Shown here in pieces: positions 18,038-26,778 of a stretch of DNA of 64,000 nucleotides. The translations under genes and the position numbers were made by a program. Under the pieces are notes generated by a model, which worked only from the letters and a program-made list of their open reading frames with translations, searched no databases and was not told the origin of the DNA. Source of the stretch: JBCBKP01 sp038521625 (GTDB lineage Bacteria; Planctomycetota; Phycisphaerae; Phycisphaerales; UBA1924); the NCBI GenBank assembly GCA_038521625.1, contig JBCBKP010000002.1, positions 199,272 to 263,271 of the forward strand. The letters are read 5' to 3'. Numbering within the stretch: the stretch's first letter is position 1; the number at the start of each line of letters is the position of its first letter.

Positions 18038-19069
18038 GTGAAGGTGTTGGTGAGGCTATTGGTGGTGCTGGCGCTCTTCCTGGCGCTCGCCTCGTTCGCG
18101 ACGACCTACACGGTCCGCTTCACCGAGCAGGCCGTCGTCACGACGTTCGGCCGCGCGGGCGAGGACTCGATCAAGGACCGGCCCGGGCTCGGCTTCAAGC
18201 TCCCGGCCCCGTTCCAAAGCGTGACCAAGTACGACACGCGGGCCCGGGTCCTCGTCGCGCGGAGCTCGACCCAGCAGACCGACGACGACGCGCAGGTCGT
18301 CGTCGAGGCATTCGCGGTCTGGAAGGTCGACGACGCGCTCGAGTTCTTCCAGAAGTTCTCCAACGCCGGCAACCGCGCCGAGCTGCACTACGAGGCCGCC
18401 GAGGACATCCTCGAGTCCGCCCTGCGCAGCGCGACCGGCGAGACCAGCCAGTTCCGACTCGACGAGCTGTTCTCGCCCACCCCCGGCGCGACGCGCCTGC
18501 CGGAGCTCGAGCGGCGCGTGCTCGCCGCCCTCGAGGAGAGCGTCCGCCCCGAGGGCGAAGACGGCGGGTTCGGCATCGCCGTCGAGATGGTCGGCATCAA
18601 CCGCATCACGCTCGATGAGAACACAACCGAAACGGTCATGGACCGCATGGTCGCCACCCGAGACCGGCTCGCCAGCGAGCTCCGCAAGCAGGGCGAGTCG
18701 CAGGCCACGACCATCGAGGCCCAGGCCGAACGCGACGCCGCCACGATCCTCGCGTTCGCCAGCCGACGCGCCGCGCAGATCGAATCGCTCGGCCAGCGCG
18801 AGGCCTCCGAGTTCCTCGCGCCGCAGAACGAGGTCGCCGAGCTCGCGGTCTTCCTCGCCAAGCTCGAAACGCTCAGCAGCACGATGGCCGAGCAGTTCAC
18901 CGTCGTGCTCTCCGAGAACGACTTCGGCTTCTCGCTCCTCGCGCCCAGCGCCGTCGGTGCCACCCAGGGCGCCGGTTTCCCCGGACGCTCGTTCGGCGAC
19001 ACGATCGCCCCGCTCCGGCTCGGGCTGAACCCGGGCGGGCCGGCCCCGGAGGACGGCTCCGATGACTGA
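18038..19069 (+). CDS. SPFH/Band 7 protein, HflC-like
   Basis: 343 residues. One N-terminal membrane anchor (VLVRLLVVLALFLALASF) is followed by the SPFH domain: YTVRFTEQAVVTTFGRAG and LGFKLPAPFQSVTKYDTRARVL are close to the HflC pattern. A coiled coil runs from about 215 to 290 (EAQAERDAATILAFASRRAAQIE), and the tail is Gly/Pro-rich. HflC works with HflK as a large cage around FtsH in Proteobacteria. The gene starts GTG at 18038 behind AAAGGGAGC and overlaps the next gene by eight bases, so the two products are probably made together. Confidence 0.88.
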   Translation: MKVLVRLLVVLALFLALASFATTYTVRFTEQAVVTTFGRAGEDSIKDRPGLGFKLPAPFQSVTKYDTRARVLVARSSTQQTDDDAQVVVEAFAVWKVDDALEFFQKFSNAGNRAELHYEAAEDILESALRSATGETSQFRLDELFSPTPGATRLPELERRVLAALEESVRPEGEDGGFGIAVEMVGINRITLDENTTETVMDRMVATRDRLASELRKQGESQATTIEAQAERDAATILAFASRRAAQIESLGQREASEFLAPQNEVAELAVFLAKLETLSSTMAEQFTVVLSENDFGFSLLAPSAVGATQGAGFPGRSFGDTIAPLRLGLNPGGPAPEDGSDD

Positions 19070-20477
19070 GAACGACGGCGCGAGCCCCGGCACAAGCACC
19101 AGCACCGCGCCGAGCGCGACCGAGAGCGGGCGCGACGCCTCGCTCGTCCTCGAGCGCCAGGGCGAGACCCGCGGCGACTCGGCCATGATGGACCCGGCGA
19201 ACCAATCGCTCGCCGACGCGCTGCGCATCATGTACCGCCTCGTGCTGGTCGTGATGGTCGTGCTCGCCGTCGTCTTCCTCGGGAGCGGGTTCCGCACCGT
19301 CGGCGAGGGTGAGGTCGGCATCTCGCTGCTCTTCGGCGAGCCGATGGGCGACGAGCGACAGCCGGGCGCGGTCATCGGATTCCCCATGCCCATGGGCGAG
19401 CTCGTCCGGGTCGAGCGCGAGGCCAACGGCGGCGCCGAGATGCGGGTCGACACGCACTTCTGGCCCAACCGGCGCGACCCAGACGCCGAGCCCGTCCGCA
19501 GCGGCGCCCCCCAATCCCTGGACCCGCTCCAGATCGGCTCGCTCATCACCTCGGATATCAACCTGGCGCACCTCCAGCTCTCCTTCAACTACCGGCGAGA
19601 GGACGCCAAGCGGGCCGTCGAGACCATCTCCCGCGACCACGAAGAGAACTTGGTCCGAAGCGTTCTTCACCGCGCGATCGTGCACGAGGTCGCCGGCGAG
19701 ACCATCGACGGGCTCCTCCGCACCACCAGCAAGCGCGACCTCTCCGACCGCATCCGAGAGCACGCCCAGGCCAAGCTCGACGATCTCGGCTCGGGGCTCG
19801 AGCTGACGCAGGTCAACGTCTACCGCACCAACGCGCCGTTCGCGCTGCTCCAGACCTTCCAGCTCGTTCAACTCACGCGAAGCGACAGCGCCGAACGCGA
19901 GACCGCGGCCCGGAGCCTCCGCTCGCAGCGGCTCACCGACACGGCGGGCGAAGCCGCCGAGCCGCTGCTCGATCGCATCGCCGCCTACGAGGTGGCCCTG
20001 GCCGGGGGCGACCCCGAAGAGGCCGATCAGCTCCTCCGCCAGATCGACCGCCTGCTCGCCGGCGATCCCGTCGAGATCGACGGCGAGATCGTCAACCCCG
20101 ACGTCTCCGGCGAGGTCACACGCCTCATCGCCAACGCCGAGAACCTCCGGGTCACCCTCCGCGAGAGCGAGCGCGGACGCCTCGAGCTCTACGAGGCCAT
20201 GCTCGAGCAGTACCGCCGCGCCCCGGGGCCCATGATCGCCCAGAGCTGGTCCCAGAGCTGGCGCGAGTTCATGGACAAGGACTTCGTGCAGGTCATGCGC
20301 GTCCCGCCGGGCTCGCAGCCCGTCCTCCGGCTCAACACGCACCCGGAGCTCGCGGCCCAGGCCGAGCGCAACGCCAAGCGCGCCCAGGCCCAGGAGGCCG
20401 CCAGCGAGCGGGAGTCGGCCGCGGAGCGTGCGAGGTTCGAGCAGGAGACCGGAAGGCAGAGGGGGGAGGACGGCTGA
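19062..20477 (+). CDS. SPFH/Band 7 protein, HflK-like
   Basis: 471 residues. A hydrophilic, probably cytoplasmic N-terminus (about 1-55) precedes one membrane segment (LVLVVMVVLAVVFLGSGF), then the SPFH domain starting FRTVGEGEVGISLLFGEPMG. LQIGSLITSDINLAHLQLSF and LLRTTSKRDLSDRIREH match the HflK-type middle region. The C-terminus is a long charged coiled coil (EAASERESAAERARFEQE). Gene order HflC-like then HflK-like is the reverse of the E. coli hflK-hflC order. Thirteen bases separate it from the ABC ATPase gene, which suggests that the scaffold and the transporter are made in one operon. Confidence 0.86.
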   Translation: MTENDGASPGTSTSTAPSATESGRDASLVLERQGETRGDSAMMDPANQSLADALRIMYRLVLVVMVVLAVVFLGSGFRTVGEGEVGISLLFGEPMGDERQPGAVIGFPMPMGELVRVEREANGGAEMRVDTHFWPNRRDPDAEPVRSGAPQSLDPLQIGSLITSDINLAHLQLSFNYRREDAKRAVETISRDHEENLVRSVLHRAIVHEVAGETIDGLLRTTSKRDLSDRIREHAQAKLDDLGSGLELTQVNVYRTNAPFALLQTFQLVQLTRSDSAERETAARSLRSQRLTDTAGEAAEPLLDRIAAYEVALAGGDPEEADQLLRQIDRLLAGDPVEIDGEIVNPDVSGEVTRLIANAENLRVTLRESERGRLELYEAMLEQYRRAPGPMIAQSWSQSWREFMDKDFVQVMRVPPGSQPVLRLNTHPELAAQAERNAKRAQAQEAASERESAAERARFEQETGRQRGEDG

Positions 20478-20490
20478 TCGCCACCCCAGC

Positions 20491-21753
20491 ATGACGACCG
20501 CGACCGCACAACCGAGCACGGCCGCCAAGAGCGGCAAACAGGTCATCGCCTGCCAGCAGCTCACAAAGACCTTCCGCGACTTCTGGCTCCGAGACCGCGC
20601 CCGCGCGGTCGACGCCATCACCTTCGAGGTCCGCACCGGCGAGATCTTCGGGCTCCTCGGGCCCAACGGCTCCGGCAAGAGCACGACGATCAAGATGCTC
20701 CTCGGGCTGCTCCGCCCGACGCGCGGCCGCATCGCCGTCTTCGGCAAGCCGCCGACCGACGTCGGCGTCAAGAAGCGGATCGGCTACCTGCCCGAAGAAA
20801 GCTACCTCTACGGCTTCCTCAACGCCGAGGAGACCCTCGACTACTACGGCAAGCTCTTCGAGATCGACCCCGGCACACGCAAGCGCCGCATCGGCGAGCT
20901 CCTCGAGATGGTCGGCCTCACCCACGTCGCGCACCGACCCGTCCGCGACTACTCCAAGGGCATGCAGCGCCGCATCGGACTCGCCCAGGCACTCATCAAT
21001 GACCCCGACCTGCTCATCCTCGACGAGCCCACCACCGGGCTCGACCCGATCGGCACCCGCCAGGTCAAGGACCTCATCATCGAGCTCGGCAGGCGCGGCA
21101 AGACCGTCCTCCTGTCCAGCCACCTGCTCGCCGACGTCGAGGACGTCGTCGACCGCATGGTCATCCTCTACGGCGGCCGCATCCGCGACGAGGGCACCGC
21201 CGAGAGCCTCCTGACCGACACCGGCCACACCACCATCGAGACCGACGCCCTCGACGAGGAGACCCTCGCCGAGATCGACCGGCTCATCCGCGAGCGCACC
21301 TCCGGCGCCAATGGCGTCCGGCGCGTCGCGCGTCCGCGACAGAAGCTCGAGCAGCTCTTCCTCAACATCGTCGAACGCGCCCAGCGTGAGCGCCTCGAGA
21401 CCTCCGGCGCCCTGCACGGCGGCGAGACCGCGTCATTCCTCAAGGCCGACGAGACCGAGCCGACGCGCTCGGGCGACGCCCTCATCGAAGACCTGATGAC
21501 GAGCGACGAGCAGATCGAGCCGGCCGAGGTCGAGCCGGAGGCCGACCAGCCCGACCAACCCGCCGAGAGAGCCAGCGAACTCATCGCAGATCTCGTCGAG
21601 GGCGAGGCCGAGCCGCCGAACGCCGCGGCGCCCGAGCCCGAGGCCGGCGATCCGTCCCGCCCGCCCGAGCCCGAGCCGATCGACAACACCGGCGTCGACG
21701 ACGACGTCATCGGATCGCTGCTCGCCGACGAAGACGAGGACGGGCGCAGGTGA
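20491..21753 (+). CDS. ABC transporter ATPase with long acidic C-terminal tail
   Basis: 420 residues. The ATPase domain (about 18-255) has Walker A GPNGSGKST (57-65), signature YSKGMQRR, Walker B LLILDEP with the D-loop TTGLDP, and H-loop SSHLL. It is of the ABC-2 exporter class (CcmA/NatA/GldA-like). From about residue 300 the chain becomes a Glu/Asp/Pro-rich tail of over 100 residues, probably disordered, which is not part of the family. The ATG at 20491 fits; an earlier in-frame ATG lies inside the upstream gene. The stop overlaps the GTG of the permease (GTGA), so the two subunits are coupled. Confidence 0.92.
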   Translation: MTTATAQPSTAAKSGKQVIACQQLTKTFRDFWLRDRARAVDAITFEVRTGEIFGLLGPNGSGKSTTIKMLLGLLRPTRGRIAVFGKPPTDVGVKKRIGYLPEESYLYGFLNAEETLDYYGKLFEIDPGTRKRRIGELLEMVGLTHVAHRPVRDYSKGMQRRIGLAQALINDPDLLILDEPTTGLDPIGTRQVKDLIIELGRRGKTVLLSSHLLADVEDVVDRMVILYGGRIRDEGTAESLLTDTGHTTIETDALDEETLAEIDRLIRERTSGANGVRRVARPRQKLEQLFLNIVERAQRERLETSGALHGGETASFLKADETEPTRSGDALIEDLMTSDEQIEPAEVEPEADQPDQPAERASELIADLVEGEAEPPNAAAPEPEAGDPSRPPEPEPIDNTGVDDDVIGSLLADEDEDGRR

Positions 21754-23687
21754 GGCTCGCGGACCGCATCCGGGCCGCCGACCGCGCCCAGAAGTCGCGG
21801 ACCTTCAAGCTCATCGCGAGCGCCGTCGTCGCCCTGCTCGTGCTCGCCGCCTTCGCGACCTACGCGATCGCCATCACCAGCTCCTCGAACGACCCGGTGA
21901 CCGCGGTTCTCGGCGAGCTCACCGCGGAGGACCTGGAGAGCGAGAACGTCCGCGCCGTCGCCGACATCCTCCGCTCGTCCACCCCGGTCGCCACCGGGGC
22001 CGTCGCCGCCGGCGTGCTCTTGCTCGTCATCCTGGCCTGGGTCTGGCTCGGTCTCGGGCTCACGTTCCTCGTCCTGGCTCTCGCGTCGACGCTCGTCGTC
22101 GGCCCGCTGGTCTACTTCGACGCGACCCGGGGATTCGGGCTGATACTCGCCGGGATCCTCGCGCTGACGACCTCCTTCGTGGCCCTGCTCGAGGGCCTGA
22201 GGATGATCCTCGGATTCTCGTCGCCGGTCTGCGCGGTCGCGCGCAACGTCCTCGCCGAGGGCGTCAGGATGAAGCTCTCGGTCGTCTTTATCGTCATGCT
22301 GATCGTCGGCCTCGCGGCCCTGCCCGGCCTGCTCGACGGCGAGCAGTTCCTCCGCTACCGGATCCAGAGCTTCATGCAGTTCGGCATCGGCGGGGTGTTC
22401 TGGCTCCTCGCGATCCTCACGGTGTTCTTCGGCGTCGCCACCGTCGCCCGCGAGCAGCGCGACAAGATCATCTGGCAGACCATGACCAAGCCCGTCGCCG
22501 CCTGGCAGTACGTGCTCGGGAAGTGGGTCGGCGTCTCCGGCCTCGCCGCCGTGCTCATGCTCGTCAGCTCCGCCGGCATATTCCTCTTCGTCAACCACCT
22601 CCGCTCGCTTCCCGCCGACGGCGAGCTCGCCCCCTATCAGGCCGTGGGCAGCGGGGCGGTCTCCAACGACAGGCTCATACTCGAGACCCGCGTCCTCGCC
22701 GCCCGGCGCGTCGTCAACTCGCGGCTGCCCACGCCCTTCGACTACGAGCACCCGGACTTCCAGACGCGACTCGAGAACGAGATCCTGGAGCGGCGCCGAA
22801 CCCAGAACGAGCGCTTCGCGACCACCGAGGCGGAGTACCTCGAGTTCCGCGAGGAGCTGCTCAAGGAGCTCATCGCCCGCTACCGCTCGATCGAGCCGGG
22901 CGAGAACGAGGCGTTCTTCTTCGACGGCCTCCAGCAGGCCAAGGCCGACAACCGACCCCTGACGCTCTCGATGCGCATCGATGTCCGCGGCAACAACGCA
23001 CCGGACGTCTTCTACCGCGTGACCGTCCTCCCGGGGTGGCAGGACCGCGTCGCCATCCAACGCCAGATGGGCGCCGGCGTGATCCAGAACTTCACGATCT
23101 CGCCGTCCGCGATCGACGACGAGGGCGTGCTCCGGATCGAGGTGATCAACGGCCAGCCACGGTTCGGCCCGCAGGGCCAGGGGTTCATCGCCACCTTCAA
23201 CCAGAACGCGATCGGGCTGCCCGACGAGGCATTCGTCGTCGCCTACGACGTCGGCGACTGGCGACTGAACTTCATGCGCGGCGTCTTCGCCCTGTGGGTC
23301 AAACTCTCCATGCTCGCGATGATCGCCATCTTCGCCGGCACGTTCCTCAGCTTCCCGGTCGCGAGCCTCGTCGCCTTCGGCGTCCTCTTTGTCGCGGAAC
23401 TCTCCGGGTTCCTCGGGAAGGCGGAGGACTACTACGGCTACAACGACTACGAGGGGAACCTCCAGCTCTACAAGTTCATCGGCACGTCCTCGGCCATGCT
23501 GATGCACTGGCTCTTCCGGGGCTACTCCGAGCTCAAGCCCACCGAGAACATCGTCCAGGGGCTCATGCTCCCCTGGCTCGCCATCGCCAGGCAGGTCGCG
23601 CTGCTCGGCGTCGCGACCGTCGTTTTCTACGCGCTGGCCGTCTTCTCGATGCGCCGGCGCGAACTCGCGATCTACTCCGGGCAGTAA
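21750..23687 (+). CDS. ABC-2 type permease with large extracytoplasmic domain
   Basis: A 645-residue membrane protein. Segments include VVALLVLAAFATYAIAI and VLLLVILAWVWLGLGLTFLV near the N-terminus, then more hydrophobic segments up to about 290. REQRDKIIWQTMTKPVAAWQ is the ABC-2 coupling motif. Residues about 290-510 are hydrophilic and rich in beta pattern, so probably one large external domain, before three or four C-terminal segments. Length is about twice that of a simple ABC-2 permease. It starts at GTG 21750, overlapping the ATPase stop. It pairs with that ATPase; the following TPR-like protein may bind its external domain. Confidence 0.88.
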   Translation: MRLADRIRAADRAQKSRTFKLIASAVVALLVLAAFATYAIAITSSSNDPVTAVLGELTAEDLESENVRAVADILRSSTPVATGAVAAGVLLLVILAWVWLGLGLTFLVLALASTLVVGPLVYFDATRGFGLILAGILALTTSFVALLEGLRMILGFSSPVCAVARNVLAEGVRMKLSVVFIVMLIVGLAALPGLLDGEQFLRYRIQSFMQFGIGGVFWLLAILTVFFGVATVAREQRDKIIWQTMTKPVAAWQYVLGKWVGVSGLAAVLMLVSSAGIFLFVNHLRSLPADGELAPYQAVGSGAVSNDRLILETRVLAARRVVNSRLPTPFDYEHPDFQTRLENEILERRRTQNERFATTEAEYLEFREELLKELIARYRSIEPGENEAFFFDGLQQAKADNRPLTLSMRIDVRGNNAPDVFYRVTVLPGWQDRVAIQRQMGAGVIQNFTISPSAIDDEGVLRIEVINGQPRFGPQGQGFIATFNQNAIGLPDEAFVVAYDVGDWRLNFMRGVFALWVKLSMLAMIAIFAGTFLSFPVASLVAFGVLFVAELSGFLGKAEDYYGYNDYEGNLQLYKFIGTSSAMLMHWLFRGYSELKPTENIVQGLMLPWLAIARQVALLGVATVVFYALAVFSMRRRELAIYSGQ

Positions 23688-23738
23688 GAACCCCGGAGCA
23701 CCGACCGGGCCGGGCAAGGCCGAAGGGAGCGAACGAGC

Positions 23739-25694
23739 ATGCAAGCCAGCGGCGCCGCGAGACTCACCGGGATCGTCATGATCCTCGTCGGGCTCGGCTC
23801 CTCGCTCGCCCTCGCCCCGCGCATCACCGCCTCGGCCGGACGCCACGGCCTCGCCTACGACGACATCGCCACCGACTCGCAGGACCCCACCGTCTCGCTC
23901 GGCATCGCGATGGGCGCCTTCAGGGGCCTGTTCGCAAACTACCTCTGGCTCCGCGCCACCGACCTCAAGGACAAGGGCCTCTTCCACGAGTCCGTCGAGC
24001 TCGCCCGCGCCATCACCAAGCTCCAGCCCCGCTTCCCGCGCGTCTGGACCTTCCACGCCTGGAACCTCGCGTACAACATCTCCGTCGAGACCAACACCCC
24101 CGAGGAACGCTGGCAGTGGGTCCAGGCCGGCATCTCGATCCTCAGAGACGAGGCCATCCCGCTCAACCCCAAGGACCTGCTGCTCCACAAGGAACTCGCC
24201 TACATCTACCTCCACAAGATCGGCGGCTACACCGACGACTCCAACCGCTACTACAAGCGCAAGGTCGCCGAGACCTGGCACGAGATCATGGGCGAGCCGC
24301 CGCGACCCTCGGCCGAGAACCGCTCGCGCGAGGACGTCATCACGCTCTACGTCGAGACCTGGCTCCGCCCCATCGTCGAGGCGCCCGCCGACCCCGCCGC
24401 GCTCCGCGAGGCCTCGCCCGAGGCCGCCGATCTCTACGAACGCGTCCGCGCCTACGCCGAAGACGACCGCGACATCCTCAGGCGATGGACGCTCATGAGC
24501 GAGATCTACCGCAGCGCCCGCGCCCCTCTCTTCGAGTCGAGTTTCGGCCCCGACGCCCGCGACCTCGCCGACGCCGTCAACGACCCCGAGCTCGCGGGCG
24601 CCTGGCAGGCGCTCGTCCCGTACCTCAGGAAGCGCGTCCTCGAGGACGACTTCAACATGGCCCCGCGCGACATGATGCGCTACACCCAGCGCCTCGGGCC
24701 GATCGACTGGCGCTCGCCCGCGGCGCACGCCATCTACTGGTCCGCGCGCGGCGTCGAGCAGGCCCTCGGACGCGTCCACGAGGGCAACGAGGACGTCTTC
24801 GACTTCGTCAACGCCGACCGCTTCACGATCCAGGGCGTCCAGGAGCTGTTCCGATACGGGACCATCTCCTTCAACTACCTCGACTGGGTCACATCACCAC
24901 GCGGGCACTACTTCGCGACCCCCAACGAACACTTCGCACGCACGTACGGCGATCTGAGCGAAGACATCATCGCACGCGGCGGCGTCGTAGAGAACCGCGC
25001 ACTCGTCCGCTCGCCGTTCGTCACCGGATACGAGAACTTCCTCCGCGACGTCGTCGCCTTCTTCTACAGCCGCGGAGACCTCGCCGAGGCCGAGTACTGG
25101 CAGGAGAAGTTCCGCACCCTCACAGACCAGAACCTCCACGAGCCCCGCCGCATCGAGGAGGCCGCCATGACTCTCGCCGACTTCGTCGCCTACAACAGCT
25201 ACGAGCGGTTCGACTCGCCCAACTACACCAGCACGCGCGTCGTCGCGGGGATCCAGGGCGCCCTCGATTCCCTCCTCCGCGGCGACGGCGACGCCTTCCG
25301 CGCCCAGCTCCAGTTCGCCGCGGACATCCACCGCTACTACTTCAACTTCCAGTTCCGCCAGGTCATCGCCGCGCAGGGCGCCGAGGAACGCATGGAGTCC
25401 ATGGACCGCGATTTCGGCTTCCTGACCGGCGGCATCTTCCAGCAGTTCATGTCCGCCCTGCCCTTCGAGGAGGCCGAGCGGGTCTACAACCGCGCCCCCG
25501 CCGATCTGCAGCGATACGCCTTCGACCTCCTCAGCGAGAAGTTCCGCCCGGAGTTCGAACAGAACCAAGAGACCCGCGAGTCCTTCGAGATCCAGTTCCC
25601 CGAGCCGCCCGGCATGGAGCAGCACCGGCGATTCGTCCAGCAGAAGCTCGAGCAGCGCCTCACCAACCAGCTCGAGGGACTCAACAACCAGTAA
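23739..25694 (+). CDS. Membrane-anchored helical (TPR-like) protein
   Basis: 651 residues. One hydrophobic N-terminal segment (LTGIVMILVGLGSSLALAP) acts as anchor or signal. The rest is almost wholly helical. It starts with a conserved-looking block (MGAFRGLFANYLWLRATDLK) and TPR-like pairs (SVELARAITKLQPRFPRVW). No enzymatic residues stand out. It lies 51 bases after the ABC-2 permease, with GAAGGGAGC upstream of the ATG, and ends the block of SPFH and ABC genes. An extracytoplasmic adaptor for the exporter is the simplest inference; the sequence does not show a substrate. Confidence 0.72.
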   Translation: MQASGAARLTGIVMILVGLGSSLALAPRITASAGRHGLAYDDIATDSQDPTVSLGIAMGAFRGLFANYLWLRATDLKDKGLFHESVELARAITKLQPRFPRVWTFHAWNLAYNISVETNTPEERWQWVQAGISILRDEAIPLNPKDLLLHKELAYIYLHKIGGYTDDSNRYYKRKVAETWHEIMGEPPRPSAENRSREDVITLYVETWLRPIVEAPADPAALREASPEAADLYERVRAYAEDDRDILRRWTLMSEIYRSARAPLFESSFGPDARDLADAVNDPELAGAWQALVPYLRKRVLEDDFNMAPRDMMRYTQRLGPIDWRSPAAHAIYWSARGVEQALGRVHEGNEDVFDFVNADRFTIQGVQELFRYGTISFNYLDWVTSPRGHYFATPNEHFARTYGDLSEDIIARGGVVENRALVRSPFVTGYENFLRDVVAFFYSRGDLAEAEYWQEKFRTLTDQNLHEPRRIEEAAMTLADFVAYNSYERFDSPNYTSTRVVAGIQGALDSLLRGDGDAFRAQLQFAADIHRYYFNFQFRQVIAAQGAEERMESMDRDFGFLTGGIFQQFMSALPFEEAERVYNRAPADLQRYAFDLLSEKFRPEFEQNQETRESFEIQFPEPPGMEQHRRFVQQKLEQRLTNQLEGLNNQ

Positions 25695-25704
25695 GCGCCC
25701 GGCG

Positions 25705-26709
25705 CTACGCCGTCAGCCGCTCGGCCGCCTCCCGGTACCGCGACAGCGTCCCCTCCACGACCGACGGCGGCAGCTCCGGACCCGGCGCCGATTTGGACCA
25801 CACGCCGCCCTCCACGAGCCCCTCCAGGTACTCGCGGACGAACTGCTTGTCGTAGCTCGGCTGCGCCGCGCCGGGCGCATACACGTCGGCCGGCCAGAAC
25901 CGCGAGCTGTCCGGCGTCAATGCCTCGTCGATCAGGATCGGCCCGCCCGCGACGCCGCCACCCTCGTCGAGCGGCAGCCCGAACTCAAACTTCGTGTCGG
26001 CCAGGATGATCCCACGCGCCAGCGCGTGCTCGTGCGCCGCGGTGTAGATCGCGAGCGTCGCGTCCCGCAGCGCCGCACACTCGCCCCCGCCGGCCATCGC
26101 GTCCACGATCACGGCCGCCCGCTCGAACGGGATGTTCTCGTCGTGCGCGCCGCGTTCCGCCTTCGTCGCCGGCGTGAAAATCGGAGCCGGCAGCCGCTCG
26201 CAACGCCGCAGGCCCGCCGGCAGCGACACGCCGCACACGGCGCCGGTCCGCTCGTACTCACGCCAGCCCGAGCCCTCCAGGTACCCGCGCGCAACGAACT
26301 CCACCGGCAGCACGCGGCACGCCCGACCGACCGTGACCCGCCCCTCCAGCGCCGCCCGGGGCGTGGCCCCCCCGGGCTCGAACGCAGAGCCGGGGATCGC
26401 CCCGGCGTCCGTCGAGAGCAGATGCGTCGACGCGAGCCCCCGCGATTCGATCCAGCGGAGCCAGAACGCCGCGATCGACGTCAGCAGACGACCCTTCCCC
26501 GGGATCGGCGTCGGCATCACCACGTCGAACGCGCTGATCCGGTCGCTCGCCACCATCAGCACGCGCGGCACGCCCCCCCCGGGCGGCAGGCGGAACACGT
26601 CACGCACCTTCCCGCTCGTGATCCGCTCCAGCCCGAGATCGCACGACCCGAGGGCACCCCCGGCCCCGCCCGGCGGCACGCCAACAACCTTCCCGCCATA
26701 CTCATCCAT
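25705..26709 (-). CDS. purC: SAICAR synthetase PurC
   Basis: 334 residues, phosphoribosylaminoimidazole-succinocarboxamide synthase, purine biosynthesis step 8. Family motifs are SGKVRDVFRLP near the N-terminus, SDRISAFDVVMPTPIPGKG, LPVEFVARGYLEGSGW, IILADTKFEFGL and LIDEALTPDSSRFWP. Length fits the longer PurC form of about 300 residues. It converges on the TPR-like gene with only ten bases between the stops, and lies 69 bases from the divergent GH10-like gene. No other purine gene adjoins it; guaA is at 50163. Confidence 0.96.
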   Translation of the reverse strand: MDEYGGKVVGVPPGGAGGALGSCDLGLERITSGKVRDVFRLPPGGGVPRVLMVASDRISAFDVVMPTPIPGKGRLLTSIAAFWLRWIESRGLASTHLLSTDAGAIPGSAFEPGGATPRAALEGRVTVGRACRVLPVEFVARGYLEGSGWREYERTGAVCGVSLPAGLRRCERLPAPIFTPATKAERGAHDENIPFERAAVIVDAMAGGGECAALRDATLAIYTAAHEHALARGIILADTKFEFGLPLDEGGGVAGGPILIDEALTPDSSRFWPADVYAPGAAQPSYDKQFVREYLEGLVEGGVWSKSAPGPELPPSVVEGTLSRYREAAERLTA

Positions 26710-26778
26710 TCCGCGAGCGTATCGTCGCCCCCGGCGCCGCCCTCAACCCGCGACCCACCCAGGAGCCCACCGGACCGC

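Noticed and set aside
25695..25704. A bidirectional terminator between the TPR-like gene and purC
   Set aside because: The ten-base gap has no clear hairpin with a U-run on either strand.
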